DNA of 64,000 bases from Streptomyces antibioticus (GTDB lineage Bacteria; Actinomycetota; Actinomycetes; Streptomycetales; Streptomycetaceae), in the NCBI RefSeq assembly GCF_002019855.1, contig NZ_CM007717.1, positions 434,001 to 498,000 of the forward strand, read 5' to 3'. The notes under the pieces are model-generated. The model did no database searches. It was given only the letters and a program-made list of their open reading frames with translations, and was not told the DNA's origin. A program made the position numbers and the translations under genes. Below are positions 1 to 8,216 of the stretch, piece after piece. Within the stretch, counting starts at the first letter, position 1, and every line of letters starts with the position of its first letter.

Positions 1-312
1 TCGGCCGGCGCGGCCGCCGTCGAAGCGTTCCTCGCGGCGCACGCGGAGGTGACGGCGCTGGCGGCCTTCAACGACGACATCGCCCTGCGCAGTCTCACGG
101 CCCTGCGCGATCTGGGACGGCGAGTTCCCGAGGACGTGGCCGTGATCGGCTTCGACGAGACCGAGCACGGGTCTCTGTACAGCCCCGCGCTCACCACCGT
201 CCACATCGACGCCGAGACCCTCGGGCGGATCGCGGCCCGCAACGCACTGGGCATCGACGCCGGCGACCTGGCGCCGGTGCCCGGCAGAATCGTGGTCCGC
301 GGATCGGCGTGA
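1..312 (+). CDS. LacI-family transcriptional regulator, C-terminal part
   Basis: Only the last 103 codons are in the window; the reading frame is open from base 1. The sequence shows the end of the periplasmic-binding-protein-like effector domain of LacI/GalR repressors: a stretch reading AFNDDIALRSL, then a GFDETE segment and LTTVHID, the places where family members contact the sugar effector and pack the C-terminal subdomain. The DNA-binding helix-turn-helix is upstream of the window. The regulated gene cannot be told from this side, since the next gene runs in the opposite direction. Assignment to the family is firm, the effector is unknown. Confidence 0.85.
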   Translation, partial: SAGAAAVEAFLAAHAEVTALAAFNDDIALRSLTALRDLGRRVPEDVAVIGFDETEHGSLYSPALTTVHIDAETLGRIAARNALGIDAGDLAPVPGRIVVRGSA

Positions 313-720
313 CCGGTACTCGGGGGTGTCCATGGAGGACGTCCTGGCCGTCGTCGGTCGTCCAGGTCGACACGCGTCAGTGAAGGCGCTCGGTGAGCAT
401 GTCGCGGGCATCGTCCTCACCCCTGAAGCCATCACCCTGGCCCGGATGTCCCGGGCGATCCGCGCTCCGTCGATCGTGGTTGTCATGGTGGTGGGCTGCC
501 TTCCGCTGTGCGGATCACAGTGGAGAGGACTGGTGTGCCGGGTCCATGACCGATCGGGCCGGCCGGCACCGGGGCGGCGGTGAGCACCGAAGCGAGATCG
601 TGCACGTCGTGCGTGCCGACCTGCTCCGCCCGCCGCCCTGGCCGTCCGGCCCAACCCTGCACAGGTGAGGAGCGTCTGCCCCGTTCCGGACTCCCCGCGG
701 TGTGCGGTGTGAGCGGCGGC
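313..720. other. Intergenic region without a convincing gene
   Basis: About 400 bases lie between the convergent LacI-type gene and purU. An open frame at 326-583 contains a stretch (HVAGIVLTPEAI) faintly like a LacI effector domain, but it has no good ribosome site and runs into sequence of no recognisable kind, so it was not called a gene. No strong hairpin was noticed. Confidence 0.4.
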
Positions 721-1629
721 TCAGGCGAAGACGATGGTCTGGTTGCCGCTACGGACAACGCGGTCCTCGGCGTGCCACAGCACCGCGCGGGAGAGGACGG
801 CGCGTTCCACGTCCGCGCCCCGGCGGCTGAGGTCGGCGGCGGTGTCGGCGTGGCTGACCCGCACGACGTCCTGCTCGATGATCGGGCCCTCGTCGAGATC
901 CTCGGTGACGTAGTGGGCCGTGGCACCCACCAGCTTCACTCCGCGCTCCTTGGCCTTGGCGTACGGGCCTGCGCCGATGAAGGCCGGCAGGAACGAGTGA
1001 TGGATGTTGATGACCGGTACGCCCACGTCCTCGATGAACCCGCCCGAAAGGATCTGCATGTAGCGGGCCAGGACGACGAAGTCGACGTTGCCCTTGAGCA
1101 GACGCAGGTGTTCCGCCTCGGCCGCCGACTTGTCCGCGCCCTGGCAGGGGACGTGGAAGAAGGGGATGCCGAAGTTGCGTACCTCCTCGGCGACGTCCGG
1201 GTGGTTGGAGATCACCATGCTGACGCTGACCGGAAGCTGGCCCCGGCGGTGGCGCCAGAGCAGGTCCAGCAGGCAGTGGTCGGACTTCGAGGCGAAGATC
1301 GCGACCCGTTTCGGCACCGACAGATCGCGCAGGGTGTAGGTGAGTCCGAACTTCCTCACCAGCTCCTCGTCGAAGTCGGTGCGCAGAGCGGGCAGTTCGG
1401 CCTGTAGCCCGTCCAGGCCGAAGACGGTGCGCTGGAAGAAGGCGCCACCTCGCGGGTTGTCTGAGTACTGGTCGAGGGAGACGATGTTCGCGCCGTGCCG
1501 GCCGAGGACGGACGTCACGGCGGCCACTATGCCCGTGGCATCGGCGCCCTGCACGATGAGCGACGCCTGATGCCCTGCTCCCCCGGATACGCCGACGGGG
1601 GCGGCGGGCGCGGACTGTGTGACGGTCAT
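721..1629 (-). CDS. purU: Formyltetrahydrofolate deformylase
   Basis: 302 residues. It would hydrolyse 10-formyl-THF to formate and THF in the cytoplasm, recycling free folate. An N-terminal ACT domain (about residues 22-100) precedes a formyltransferase-fold domain (about 108-300). The Asn-His-Asp set of this fold is visible: N208 and H210 in NIHHSFLP and D246 in TEDLDEGP. The start is set by a GGAAGG-type ribosome site, and the ATG overlaps the stop of the upstream reductase by 4 bases, so translation is coupled. As last gene of the ligM-metF-purU operon it probably discharges the one-carbon units released by demethylation as formate, rather than serving general purine metabolism. Confidence 0.9.
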   Translation of the reverse strand: MTVTQSAPAAPVGVSGGAGHQASLIVQGADATGIVAAVTSVLGRHGANIVSLDQYSDNPRGGAFFQRTVFGLDGLQAELPALRTDFDEELVRKFGLTYTLRDLSVPKRVAIFASKSDHCLLDLLWRHRRGQLPVSVSMVISNHPDVAEEVRNFGIPFFHVPCQGADKSAAEAEHLRLLKGNVDFVVLARYMQILSGGFIEDVGVPVINIHHSFLPAFIGAGPYAKAKERGVKLVGATAHYVTEDLDEGPIIEQDVVRVSHADTAADLSRRGADVERAVLSRAVLWHAEDRVVRSGNQTIVFA

Positions 1630-2498
1630 GCGAGGTCTTCCTTCCTGAACCGGGCGATCCACTCGGACGTGGCCCGCAGGCCGCCGAAGGTATAGAAGTG
1701 GATCTTGATGTCTCCGTGACGCCCCTGGTCGTAACCCTCCGCCAGCGCGCCCAGGAACCTGTCGGGACCGGCGGTCCCCATCAGATTGGTGATCGACAGG
1801 CCGTACTTCCTCGCGATGGACGCGCTGGTCCCGACACCGAACCGGGCGGCGTACGACATCAGGCGCCGCACACCGGCCGGACCGGGGACTCCGATGCGGA
1901 TCGGGATCGCGATGCCGCGGTCACGGACCTGTTCGATCCAGGCCAGAACGGGGTCGACATCGAAACCGAACTGGGTGATGACAGAGCCGTCCAGCCCCTG
2001 GGCGGCGAGGGCCTCGCTCTTGCTCCGCAGGGCCGCCCACAGGATGTCCTCGGAGATGGCCGGATGGCCCTCCGGATAGCCGCTGATGCCGACGTGCCGA
2101 ACGCCGTACTCCGTGAGCAGCCCCGACTCGATCAGGGCGAGGGAGTCCTGGTACGGCCCCTCGGGGCGGGTGGGATCACCACCGACGCTGAAGACGTTGT
2201 CGCAGGCGCCCTCGGCCCGGAGGGCGGCGAGGAACTCCTCGAACTCGGGCCGGGAGCCGAGCCGTCGGGCGGATATGTGCGGTACCGGCACGAAGCCGAG
2301 ACGTTTGACCGCCCTGGCGGCGTCCACGCGCATGCGCAGGTTCTCGTTGCCGAGGAACGTGACGTTGATGCGAGTGCCCCGCGGAATACAGCCGCTGGCC
2401 TCCTGAAGCTTGGGTACGTCCTTGCCGGTCATCTCCAGGGAGAAGTCCTCCAGCAGCGACGTACTCACTGCCGACAGGGCTGTGTTGAGGGGGTTCAT
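1626..2498 (-). CDS. metF: Methylenetetrahydrofolate reductase-family protein
   Basis: 290 residues, a flavin TIM-barrel of the MetF family. In the context it most likely runs as the oxidative step, 5-methyl-THF to 5,10-methylene-THF. Visible family segments include FSLEMTGKD near the N-terminus (where canonical MetF has the catalytic Glu region), PHISARR, VGGDPT, GISGYPEGHP, ITQFGFD and HFYTFGG near the C-terminus. The start was chosen at the ATG behind an AAGGAG site. It lies about 145 bases after the ligM-like gene and overlaps purU. It diverges from typical housekeeping MetF (no FEFFPPK signature), which fits a specialised catabolic paralogue like the metF next to ligM in sphingomonads. 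Confidence 0.85.
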   Translation of the reverse strand: MNPLNTALSAVSTSLLEDFSLEMTGKDVPKLQEASGCIPRGTRINVTFLGNENLRMRVDAARAVKRLGFVPVPHISARRLGSRPEFEEFLAALRAEGACDNVFSVGGDPTRPEGPYQDSLALIESGLLTEYGVRHVGISGYPEGHPAISEDILWAALRSKSEALAAQGLDGSVITQFGFDVDPVLAWIEQVRDRGIAIPIRIGVPGPAGVRRLMSYAARFGVGTSASIARKYGLSITNLMGTAGPDRFLGALAEGYDQGRHGDIKIHFYTFGGLRATSEWIARFRKEDLA

Positions 2499-2644
2499 CG
2501 TGCTCCTTGTCGGTAAGGAAACGCGCGGTGCCGAGGCCGGGCGGGAGAGGGAAGGGCCTGGTACGGGTTGAGCGGACCCACGCAGCTCCGACGGGACACA
2601 CCCCGCCACCTCCGGGCCGCGGGGTGCGGTTGGGCCCCGGTTCT

Positions 2645-3988
2645 CTAGGCGTCGCGGCGGTACTCGGTGCGGGCATGCCAGTCGTAAGGGCTGGGCTGCA
2701 CGGTGGCGCGGATGCGCGGGAACCCGAGGTCGGCCTCGGGTTCCGTACCGAAGCCGGGGTGCTCGCCCCAGACCACGTTCACCTCGGTGCCGGGCGTGGC
2801 GTGAGCGGGGTCGATCAGCGTCTGGGCCAGCACCGTGCCGACCGGGTCGATCGATGCGGTCTGCATCGTCACGCCGACCAAGCCCGCGGAGGCTTCGACA
2901 CGGTGACGGGCATACGTGAGGACGAAGCCCGGGTCCTGCCCCTCGCCGACGACGCGGCGCACGTCGTCCACGTCGAGGACCAGGGTGACCTTGGTCCGCC
3001 GAGGCTCGTCCCTGGCCTTGAGCAGCGCGTCCCGGCCGTGGAAGTCGTGTCCGAAGTGGATCAGCTTGCCGTAGCCGAGTTCGTACGGGGAGACGTAGTA
3101 GTCCTCGATGTCCGGCGAGAAGAAGCTGCCGCTCAGCGGGCGCTTGCCCTCGATGCCGAAGAGGGGCAGCCAGGCGCGGTAGTCGGCGAGTTCGGGGTCG
3201 GTGTAGATGCCGGGCACCGGCGACGGGATCCAGCCGCTCTCCACACTCGGCGTCGTGTAGGCCAGCGCGCCGACCTGGACCAGACCGAGCGGCTCGCCCG
3301 CCTTCAGGAACGCCTCGTGGACATACGCGGCATGCTCCCAGGGGCCGATGAACTCGTAGCCCGCCTGCCCTGCCATGCCGTGTCGCAGCGCCTCGAAGGA
3401 ACGGCCGTCCAGCGTGACCGGGGTGGCGTGGAAGAACTTGGTCTGCGGCAACGGGCCGCCGAAGACCTTCTCCATCAGATCGAGTGCCTGCGGGCCCTGG
3501 ATCTGATAGCGGAACAGCTTCGGGTCACCGCCGCCCGGGCGGAACGCGGAGGACGGGTCGGTCTCGAAGGCGACGTCGTAGCCCGCCTTCTCGGAGTGGT
3601 ACCGCACCCAGTGCTGGGAGGCGGGCACGCCGCTGAGGAGGTACTTGTTCTCGGCATGCCGGGCGAGGATGCCGTCGGTGACGATCTTGCCGTCCCGCGT
3701 GACGGGCACGTACTGCTTGGCCTGGCCGACGGCGAACTTCTCGAAGTTGTTGGCACCGTACTCGGCCAGCACCCTGGTGGCGTCGGGGCCCTCGATCCAC
3801 ATGTCGTACATGTGGTGCGAGAGGTTCAGCAGCGCAATGCCCTCGTGCCAGGCCGCCTGCTCCTGGCGCCAGCCCGCGTACTCCCTCTCGACCACCTCAG
3901 GGGTCCACGGCTCGGCGTTCGGCTTCCACAGCAGACGGATGGGTGAGCCCGCCTTGTCGATGCCGTCCTGAAGACTTGGGGTTGCCAT
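2645..3988 (-). CDS. ligM: THF-dependent aryl O-demethylase, LigM/GcvT family
   Basis: 447 residues, close to the usual length of LigM, which transfers the methyl group of vanillate or 3-O-methylgallate to tetrahydrofolate. The GcvT-like fold is evident from the N-terminal block LLNLSHHMYDMWIEGP, the YGANNFEKF and GQAKQYVPV segments and RYQIQGPQALDLM, followed by RHGMAGQAGYEFIGP and a C-terminal barrel-like domain. The ATG sits 6-8 bases after an AGGAG site. It is first in an operon with metF and purU, which together form the full route methyl-THF to formate. The exact substrate is not fixed by sequence; a methoxylated aromatic acid is most likely. Putative LysR boxes lie upstream. Confidence 0.82.
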   Translation of the reverse strand: MATPSLQDGIDKAGSPIRLLWKPNAEPWTPEVVEREYAGWRQEQAAWHEGIALLNLSHHMYDMWIEGPDATRVLAEYGANNFEKFAVGQAKQYVPVTRDGKIVTDGILARHAENKYLLSGVPASQHWVRYHSEKAGYDVAFETDPSSAFRPGGGDPKLFRYQIQGPQALDLMEKVFGGPLPQTKFFHATPVTLDGRSFEALRHGMAGQAGYEFIGPWEHAAYVHEAFLKAGEPLGLVQVGALAYTTPSVESGWIPSPVPGIYTDPELADYRAWLPLFGIEGKRPLSGSFFSPDIEDYYVSPYELGYGKLIHFGHDFHGRDALLKARDEPRRTKVTLVLDVDDVRRVVGEGQDPGFVLTYARHRVEASAGLVGVTMQTASIDPVGTVLAQTLIDPAHATPGTEVNVVWGEHPGFGTEPEADLGFPRIRATVQPSPYDWHARTEYRRDA

Positions 3989-4016
3989 TGCGGCTCCTGT
4001 CGGGTCGCCCATTCCG

Positions 4017-4031
4017 CTTAATCGATTTAGT
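4017..4031 (-). promoter_or_regulatory. Putative LysR operator, box 1
   Basis: The sequence CTTAATCGATTTAGT lies 29 bases upstream of the ligM start. It matches 12 of 15 positions of box 2 (read on the reverse strand) and shares the exact CGATTTAGT core. It may overlap the ligM promoter. Confidence 0.4.
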
Positions 4032-4094
4032 TCCGCGGCTGGCCGCGTCGACCGACCTGTCGGGATGGGGAGGCGGAGGTTGGAATGAGCCAGT

Positions 4095-4109
4095 ACTAAA
4101 TCGTTCTAG
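4095..4109. promoter_or_regulatory. Putative LysR operator, box 2
   Basis: Read on the minus strand this is CTAGAACGATTTAGT. It lies between ligM and the divergent ligM-like remnant and is near-identical (13 of 15) to box 3 in front of the LysR gene at 6042. Confidence 0.45.
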
Positions 4110-4203
4110 TTGCTCGATCAAGGCTCACGGAAGCAGAAACAACCACAACCTGAGCCGGATCGACCCCACACGGCGCGCAACGTAAGCCTGCACGAGCCCT
4201 CAC

Positions 4204-4560
4204 TTGCCCACCGGCGGTCCGTTTGCCCTGCTGCACAGCGGGTGTTGCGTTGCGTATCCATTCCCGATCAGGGCGGAGTTCACCGACTGGTGTGACGAGC
4301 AGGAGGCGTGGCGTACCTCGGCGGCGCTGATGGACCTGTCCCACCACATGACCGACCTCACGGTCGAGGGCCTCTACCGCCATCGTCTACTGTCCGGCCC
4401 GGGGGCCAACACCTTCGCCGGCTTCGGGCCGATGAAGGCCAAACAGTTCATCGCGTCGCTCTCCTGGCACCGCGACGACGGCGCCCGCGTCTTCGCCGGC
4501 CCGTACGAACAGGGCGGCAAGCGGTTCAGGCACAACGAGATGCCCGCCGCCTCGTCGGGC
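4204..4560 (+). pseudogene. Decayed second ligM-like O-demethylase gene
   Basis: This stretch translates to an obvious relative of the N-terminal part of the intact ligM on the other strand: FTDWCDEQEAWRTSAALMDL, then SHHMTDLTVEGL, then GPGANTFAGFGPMKAKQFI align with YAGWRQEQAAWHEGIALLNL, SHHMYDMWIEGP and YGANNFEKFAVGQAKQYV. Only about 100 residues of a 450-residue protein survive; similarity ends near 4480-4560 and the catalytic C-terminal part is absent. The gene was divergently transcribed from ligM, so the ancestral locus probably had two demethylases of different specificity. Boundaries are approximate. Confidence 0.7.
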
Positions 4561-4689
4561 TCTCCACGCTGTGCAGTCACAGTGGCGGCGTCCGGTTCCG
4601 CCAACGCCCGCAGAACGACACGGTCGCCACCACCCAACGCTGTTCCGGCAGTTGGGCAAGCGCGCACTCACCCGCCCCGGAGGCGAGAC

Positions 4690-5049
4690 ATCCATGCGAG
4701 ATCGTCAGTCTCTGTGTACATCCTCTCCTGCCGTTCCGGGGCAGGGCCCACGTGGGGTACCTCCCCGCCGCGACCGGAAGGATTACCGGACTGTCCTAGC
4801 CGGCGCGGCTGGTGGAGGTGTACGCCCGCAGGCTCCAGGCGCAGGAGCGGCTCACCGAGCAAATCGCCGACGCCCTGATGCGCATTCTGAGCGCGCGGCG
4901 CCATTGTCGCCGTCGAGGCCGAGCACCTGTGCATGTCCGCCCGCGGGATCCGCAAACCGCACGCCATGACCACGACGTCCGCGGTGCGGGGCCGGCTGCG
5001 CCGGTCCGCGACCCGCGCGGAGGCGATGAGCCTGATCCTGTCGTGCTGA
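4690..5049 (+). pseudogene. folE: Decayed GTP cyclohydrolase I gene
   Basis: Three adjacent pieces add up to the C-terminal half of FolE, the first enzyme of folate synthesis. Bases 4690-4797 read IVSLC then LLPFRGRAHVGYLP and GRITGLS; an in-frame TAG at 4798-4800 replaces the Lys codon expected there; the frame continues as LVEVYARRLQAQERLTEQI. A frameshift near 4890 then moves to a frame reading [19 protein letters not shown] and TTSAVRGRL, ending with RAEAMSLI and a normal stop at 5047-5049. The expected CEHH zinc motif is altered to CVHP. One nonsense change, one frameshift and loss of the N-terminus make this a clear pseudogene. Its place beside ligM fits a former folate supply role. Confidence 0.8.
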
Positions 5050-5556
5050 CCTCTTCGAACGTTTCCGTTTCCGCCGCACTGCGCACGGGGAACGCGCTCC
5101 TCCACGCTGTCCGCCTGCCGGGGCGACCCACACCTCTCCCACCTTGTGCTGTCCTCGACGGACGCAGGCCCGGGTCCACCCTTCACAGGCGTCGGCGAGG
5201 CCGATCGCGCACCCACGTGCGCACTGACCTCGTCTCCGCCCGGATACTCGACCTCACAAGTTCCAACAGTGAACCGCGCCAAGTCCGTTGAGGCATCCCG
5301 GGCTCAGCGACCGACCCGCCCCTGCCTGCGCAGCCACGAGCGGAGGGCGACCTCCGGTCTCGTCTCCGATGCCCGCAAGGTGAGGTTGCGCCCGGCGCAC
5401 GGCCCGGCCTTCTGCCCTCGCCCTGTTGCGATCGCGTTCCTCGCAGTCGCTCACCCGCCCCCTGATTTCCGCTCGCGGCGCGCCGCTTCCGACACGGAAC
5501 CGGCCTGCGCAGGAAGGCGCGATCCACCGCCGTCTCATGGCAGGACGTTCGACACC
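5050..5556. other. Gene-free stretch after the folE remnant
   Basis: About 500 bases with open frames on both strands but no recognisable protein family, no good ribosome site and composition typical of decayed coding DNA. It probably is more of the degraded locus; nothing specific was identified. Confidence 0.4.
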
Positions 5557-5871
5557 ATGACCTCACCCCCGGCCCACTCCGGCCCGCGTACGTTCGTCGT
5601 CATCGGCGAGACACATCTCGCAAGTTACGTGTGCGCGTCGCTGCGCGACGGACACACGGTTCATCATCTTCCCGCGCCCGACGACCAGGAGTTTCGGTCC
5701 GCCCTCGCAGTGGCCCGTCTCTCCCCCTCAGCGCCCACGATCGTCACGATCTTCGATCGCACCGTGGCGGACGAACTCACCCGCCTGCTCCCGCAATGCG
5801 AGGTCACGTCGCCCGCAGATCTCGTGGCGCGTGTGAGCCCGCTCCAACCGCGCGGCCCCTACCGCACATAG
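5557..5871 (+). pseudogene. Internally deleted TrkA-type NAD-binding protein
   Basis: 104 codons starting at an ATG. The first part (TFVVIGETHLASYVCASLRDG) looks like the first strand and helix of the TrkA-N Rossmann domain of potassium-channel regulators, and the second part (PTIVTIFDRTVADELTRLLP, then CEVTSPADLVA) matches a segment that follows the Rossmann domain in Streptomyces ion-channel proteins of this type. The middle of the nucleotide-binding domain, and everything after about residue 95, is missing; such proteins are normally several hundred residues long. It is best read as a deletion remnant that happens to keep an open frame. Family assignment rests on remembered family sequence and is moderate. 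Confidence 0.5.
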
Positions 5872-5923
5872 TTTGTCTAGTTTTACAAGTCTCCCCAAGG
5901 GCAGCGTCGCCTGTTAATGTCCG

Positions 5924-5938
5924 CTAGAACGTTTAAGT
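5924..5938 (+). promoter_or_regulatory. Putative LysR operator, box 3
   Basis: CTAGAACGTTTAAGT, 104 bases before the LysR start, differs at 2 of 15 positions from box 2 in the ligM promoter region. LysR proteins commonly bind upstream of their own gene, so this may be the autoregulatory site. Confidence 0.45.
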
Positions 5939-6041
5939 CGAGCGAGCGCCCGCCTCAGTGGAAACTGCCGATCCGACAGGAGGCCGGGCATTCGACATGG
6001 CTCCGAGGGACGCCGGAGCCATGGACGACGGGAGATTCGTC

Positions 6042-6968
6042 ATGGACCGCATGCTCGTGATGCGCAGCTTTGTCACTGTCGCGCAGCTCGGAAGCTTCAG
6101 CGGGGCGGCCAGAGCCCTCAGCTCCTCCGGTTCACTCGTCTCACGGCATGTTGCCGAGCTGGAGCGGCAGGTCGGTGTCCGGCTGGTCAACCGTACGGCC
6201 CGGTCGGTGAGCCTGACCGAACCAGGCTTGCGCTACGCCGAGTTCGCCGCTCGCATCCTCAAGGAGATCGAGGCGGAGGACGCCAGCATCGCCGACCTCC
6301 ATGACCGGGCGGAAGGAAGCCTGAACATCATCTCCCCCAAGTGGATCGGAAGCCTCGATCTGGGGGACGCGATCGCCGCCTTTTCCACCGCCCACCCGAA
6401 GATCGCTGTGCGATTCGAACTGGGGGGCATGTCGGACCGCACCTACGACTTTCTGGACAGCGGCTTCGACATCGCCCTGCACACACGGGACCTGCGGGAC
6501 TCCAGTGTGCATCTCAAGAAGATCGCATCCCTGCCGTTCGTGCTGTGCGCCTCCCAGGAGTACCTCGACCGGCACGGAACACCGATGCATCCCAATGATC
6601 TGAACGACCACGACTGCCTCGTGCATGTCAACGAGCCCGTGTGGCGGCTGGGCCACGGGTCCACATCCACGTTGCACAAAATCCGCAACGTGGCGTACTC
6701 GTCAAACTCGTACATCGCCCTGCAGAAGGCTGCCGTCCACGGCCGCGGGCTGGCCCTCCTCCCCCAACGGTCGGTCTATGACGATCTGCTGTCCGGCACA
6801 CTCCAGGTGGTACTCCACGACAACCCCGTTCCGGAACGCCCGCTGTACGCGATCTACGGACCGGGCCAGCCGGTGCCGCGCAAGGTGACCGTCTTTCTCG
6901 AATTCCTCAGCGGATGGTTCAAGGACAACCCGATACCCAGCTTCGCACCGGCCTCCACTGGACGCTGA
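6042..6968 (+). CDS. LysR-family transcriptional regulator
   Basis: 308 residues. An N-terminal winged helix-turn-helix (about residues 1-60, with FVTVAQLGSFSGAARALSSS and SLVSRHVAELERQVGVRLVN) is followed by a type-2 periplasmic-binding effector domain. The extended CrgA-like form is indicated by the pattern SPKWIGSLDLGDAIAAF and by PLYAIYGPG near the end. Earlier ATG codons exist at 5958, 5997 and 6021, but the ATG at 6042 has GGAG at a 7-base spacing and gives the usual protein length. Its operator-like motif recurs in front of ligM, so it is the likely regulator of the demethylation operon; the inducer would be a methoxylated aromatic, by inference only. Confidence 0.88.
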   Translation: MDRMLVMRSFVTVAQLGSFSGAARALSSSGSLVSRHVAELERQVGVRLVNRTARSVSLTEPGLRYAEFAARILKEIEAEDASIADLHDRAEGSLNIISPKWIGSLDLGDAIAAFSTAHPKIAVRFELGGMSDRTYDFLDSGFDIALHTRDLRDSSVHLKKIASLPFVLCASQEYLDRHGTPMHPNDLNDHDCLVHVNEPVWRLGHGSTSTLHKIRNVAYSSNSYIALQKAAVHGRGLALLPQRSVYDDLLSGTLQVVLHDNPVPERPLYAIYGPGQPVPRKVTVFLEFLSGWFKDNPIPSFAPASTGR

Positions 6969-7176
6969 CGCCTCACGCCCTGCTCCCGGGCACGCCGAAC
7001 GGATCACGAACCCGTGGTGTCAAGCAGGAGAAGCCACGTCCGCGAACGAATCCGTATCGCGAACGAAGGCTCCTCGCGGCGAGAACGGGCCTGGGGGGCC
7101 GACAGGGCGGCTGCCGGTACTGCTCAGGCACGCATAGGTCGAAGCCGCCCTCTCCACGCCCGGGCAGGCGTAGGCG

Positions 7177-7557
7177 GTGGTCCAGTTCCACGCTGACTCC
7201 GCGTTCGCGCCGTCGACCTGTCACGTTCTGGCCGGCCACTGCGAGCAGGAGAACGCCATCACCTGCCTGATCAGGGAGGCACAGGAGGAAGCTGGCCTGC
7301 ACATCGAGCGCCAGGACGTCGAACTCGTGCACGTCGTCCACCACGTCGACAAGGCCGGGGACCGGCCCCGCATGGGCCTGTTCTTCCGCGCCCGTGCCTG
7401 GAGCCGCGAACCGGAACTGCGCGAGCCGGACAAGTGCACCGAGTGGAAATTCTGGGACCCCGCTGCCCTCCCCGACGACCTTGTCCCCTACACCCGGGTG
7501 GCCATCGCAAAGATCCGGAGCGGGGAGCTGTACAGCGAGACGGACTGGCCCGCATGA
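7177..7557 (+). pseudogene. N-terminally truncated Nudix hydrolase
   Basis: The Nudix box is present but imperfect: G-H-C-E-Q-E-N followed by REAQEEAGL. Compared with the family signature one residue (the Gly of the GE pair) is missing, and the Glu at that place is followed by Asn. The C-terminal two thirds is well kept (VELVHVVHHVDKAGDRPRMG, then REPDKCTEWKFWDP). Streptomyces Nudix proteins of this type have some 40-50 more residues before the box; here the upstream sequence does not continue in any frame. The stop overlaps the start of the next gene by 4 bases, so a translated, inactive product remains possible. Reported as a probable pseudogene. Confidence 0.55.
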
Positions 7558-8216
7558 CCGGCACACCGAGCGGCGCACACCGTCGCCTGTCCACTGCAAC
7601 TGCGGCCGGCCGTGAGGACACCCGCCTCATTGTGATCCGAGGCAACTCGGCGTCAGGCAAATCAAGCGTGGCCCAGGGCCTGCGAGATCACTACGGCCGC
7701 GGTATCGCGATCGTGGGCCAGGACGTGATCCGCCGGAACGTGCTCAGGGAACACGACACCGCGCGCGGCGCCAACATCGCCCTGCTGGGCAGGATCGCAC
7801 GCGAAGCACTGAACGCCGACTTTCACGTCGTTCTCGAAGGGATCCTCTACGCCGACCGCTACAGCCACATGATCACGTCCCTGGTACGGGACCACCGCGG
7901 CGTCTCCCGCTGCTACTACCTGGACGTGCCGCTGGAAACGACGTTGGTCCGGCACGCGTCGAAGGCGGATGCCGCGTACCTGGAGCAAGTCACCGACAAT
8001 CACCTCACGTCCTGGTATCGCGAGCTTGACCTGCTACCCGGCAGCCCGGAGACCGTGATCAACGACAGATACGAACTCGCCTGCCCACTCGCGAACCTGG
8101 GCCGCTTCGCAGAGCCCGTCGAACTGCACCGTGAAGTCCCGCGCGAACGTGAGGCGCAGCTCGGCTCTGCTGCTAGAAGCGCCTCGTCCGCCTCACCACG
8201 TAGGACACGGTCTTAG
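7554..8216 (+). CDS. P-loop kinase-like ATPase
   Basis: 220 residues. A Walker A motif GNSASGKSS sits at residues 30-38, followed by VGQDVIRRNVLRE, VVLEGILYADRY and YYLDVPLETTLVRHA, the pattern of small AAA/zeta-like or chloramphenicol-phosphotransferase-like kinases common in Streptomyces. A small-molecule phosphotransferase role is likely, substrate unknown. The ATG overlaps the stop of the Nudix frame, a coupled pair. The last 60 residues (after PETVIND) do not look like the usual end of the family and are rich in Arg and Ser, which may reflect a frameshift near 8060. It meets the convergent oxidoreductase with a 4-base overlap. Confidence 0.7.
   Translation: MTGTPSGAHRRLSTATAAGREDTRLIVIRGNSASGKSSVAQGLRDHYGRGIAIVGQDVIRRNVLREHDTARGANIALLGRIAREALNADFHVVLEGILYADRYSHMITSLVRDHRGVSRCYYLDVPLETTLVRHASKADAAYLEQVTDNHLTSWYRELDLLPGSPETVINDRYELACPLANLGRFAEPVELHREVPREREAQLGSAARSASSASPRRTRS

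Noticed and set aside
326..583. Open frame with a faint LacI-effector-like stretch
   Set aside because: No ribosome site, no continuation of the domain and an unlikely order after the true LacI end; similarity is too short to call a gene.
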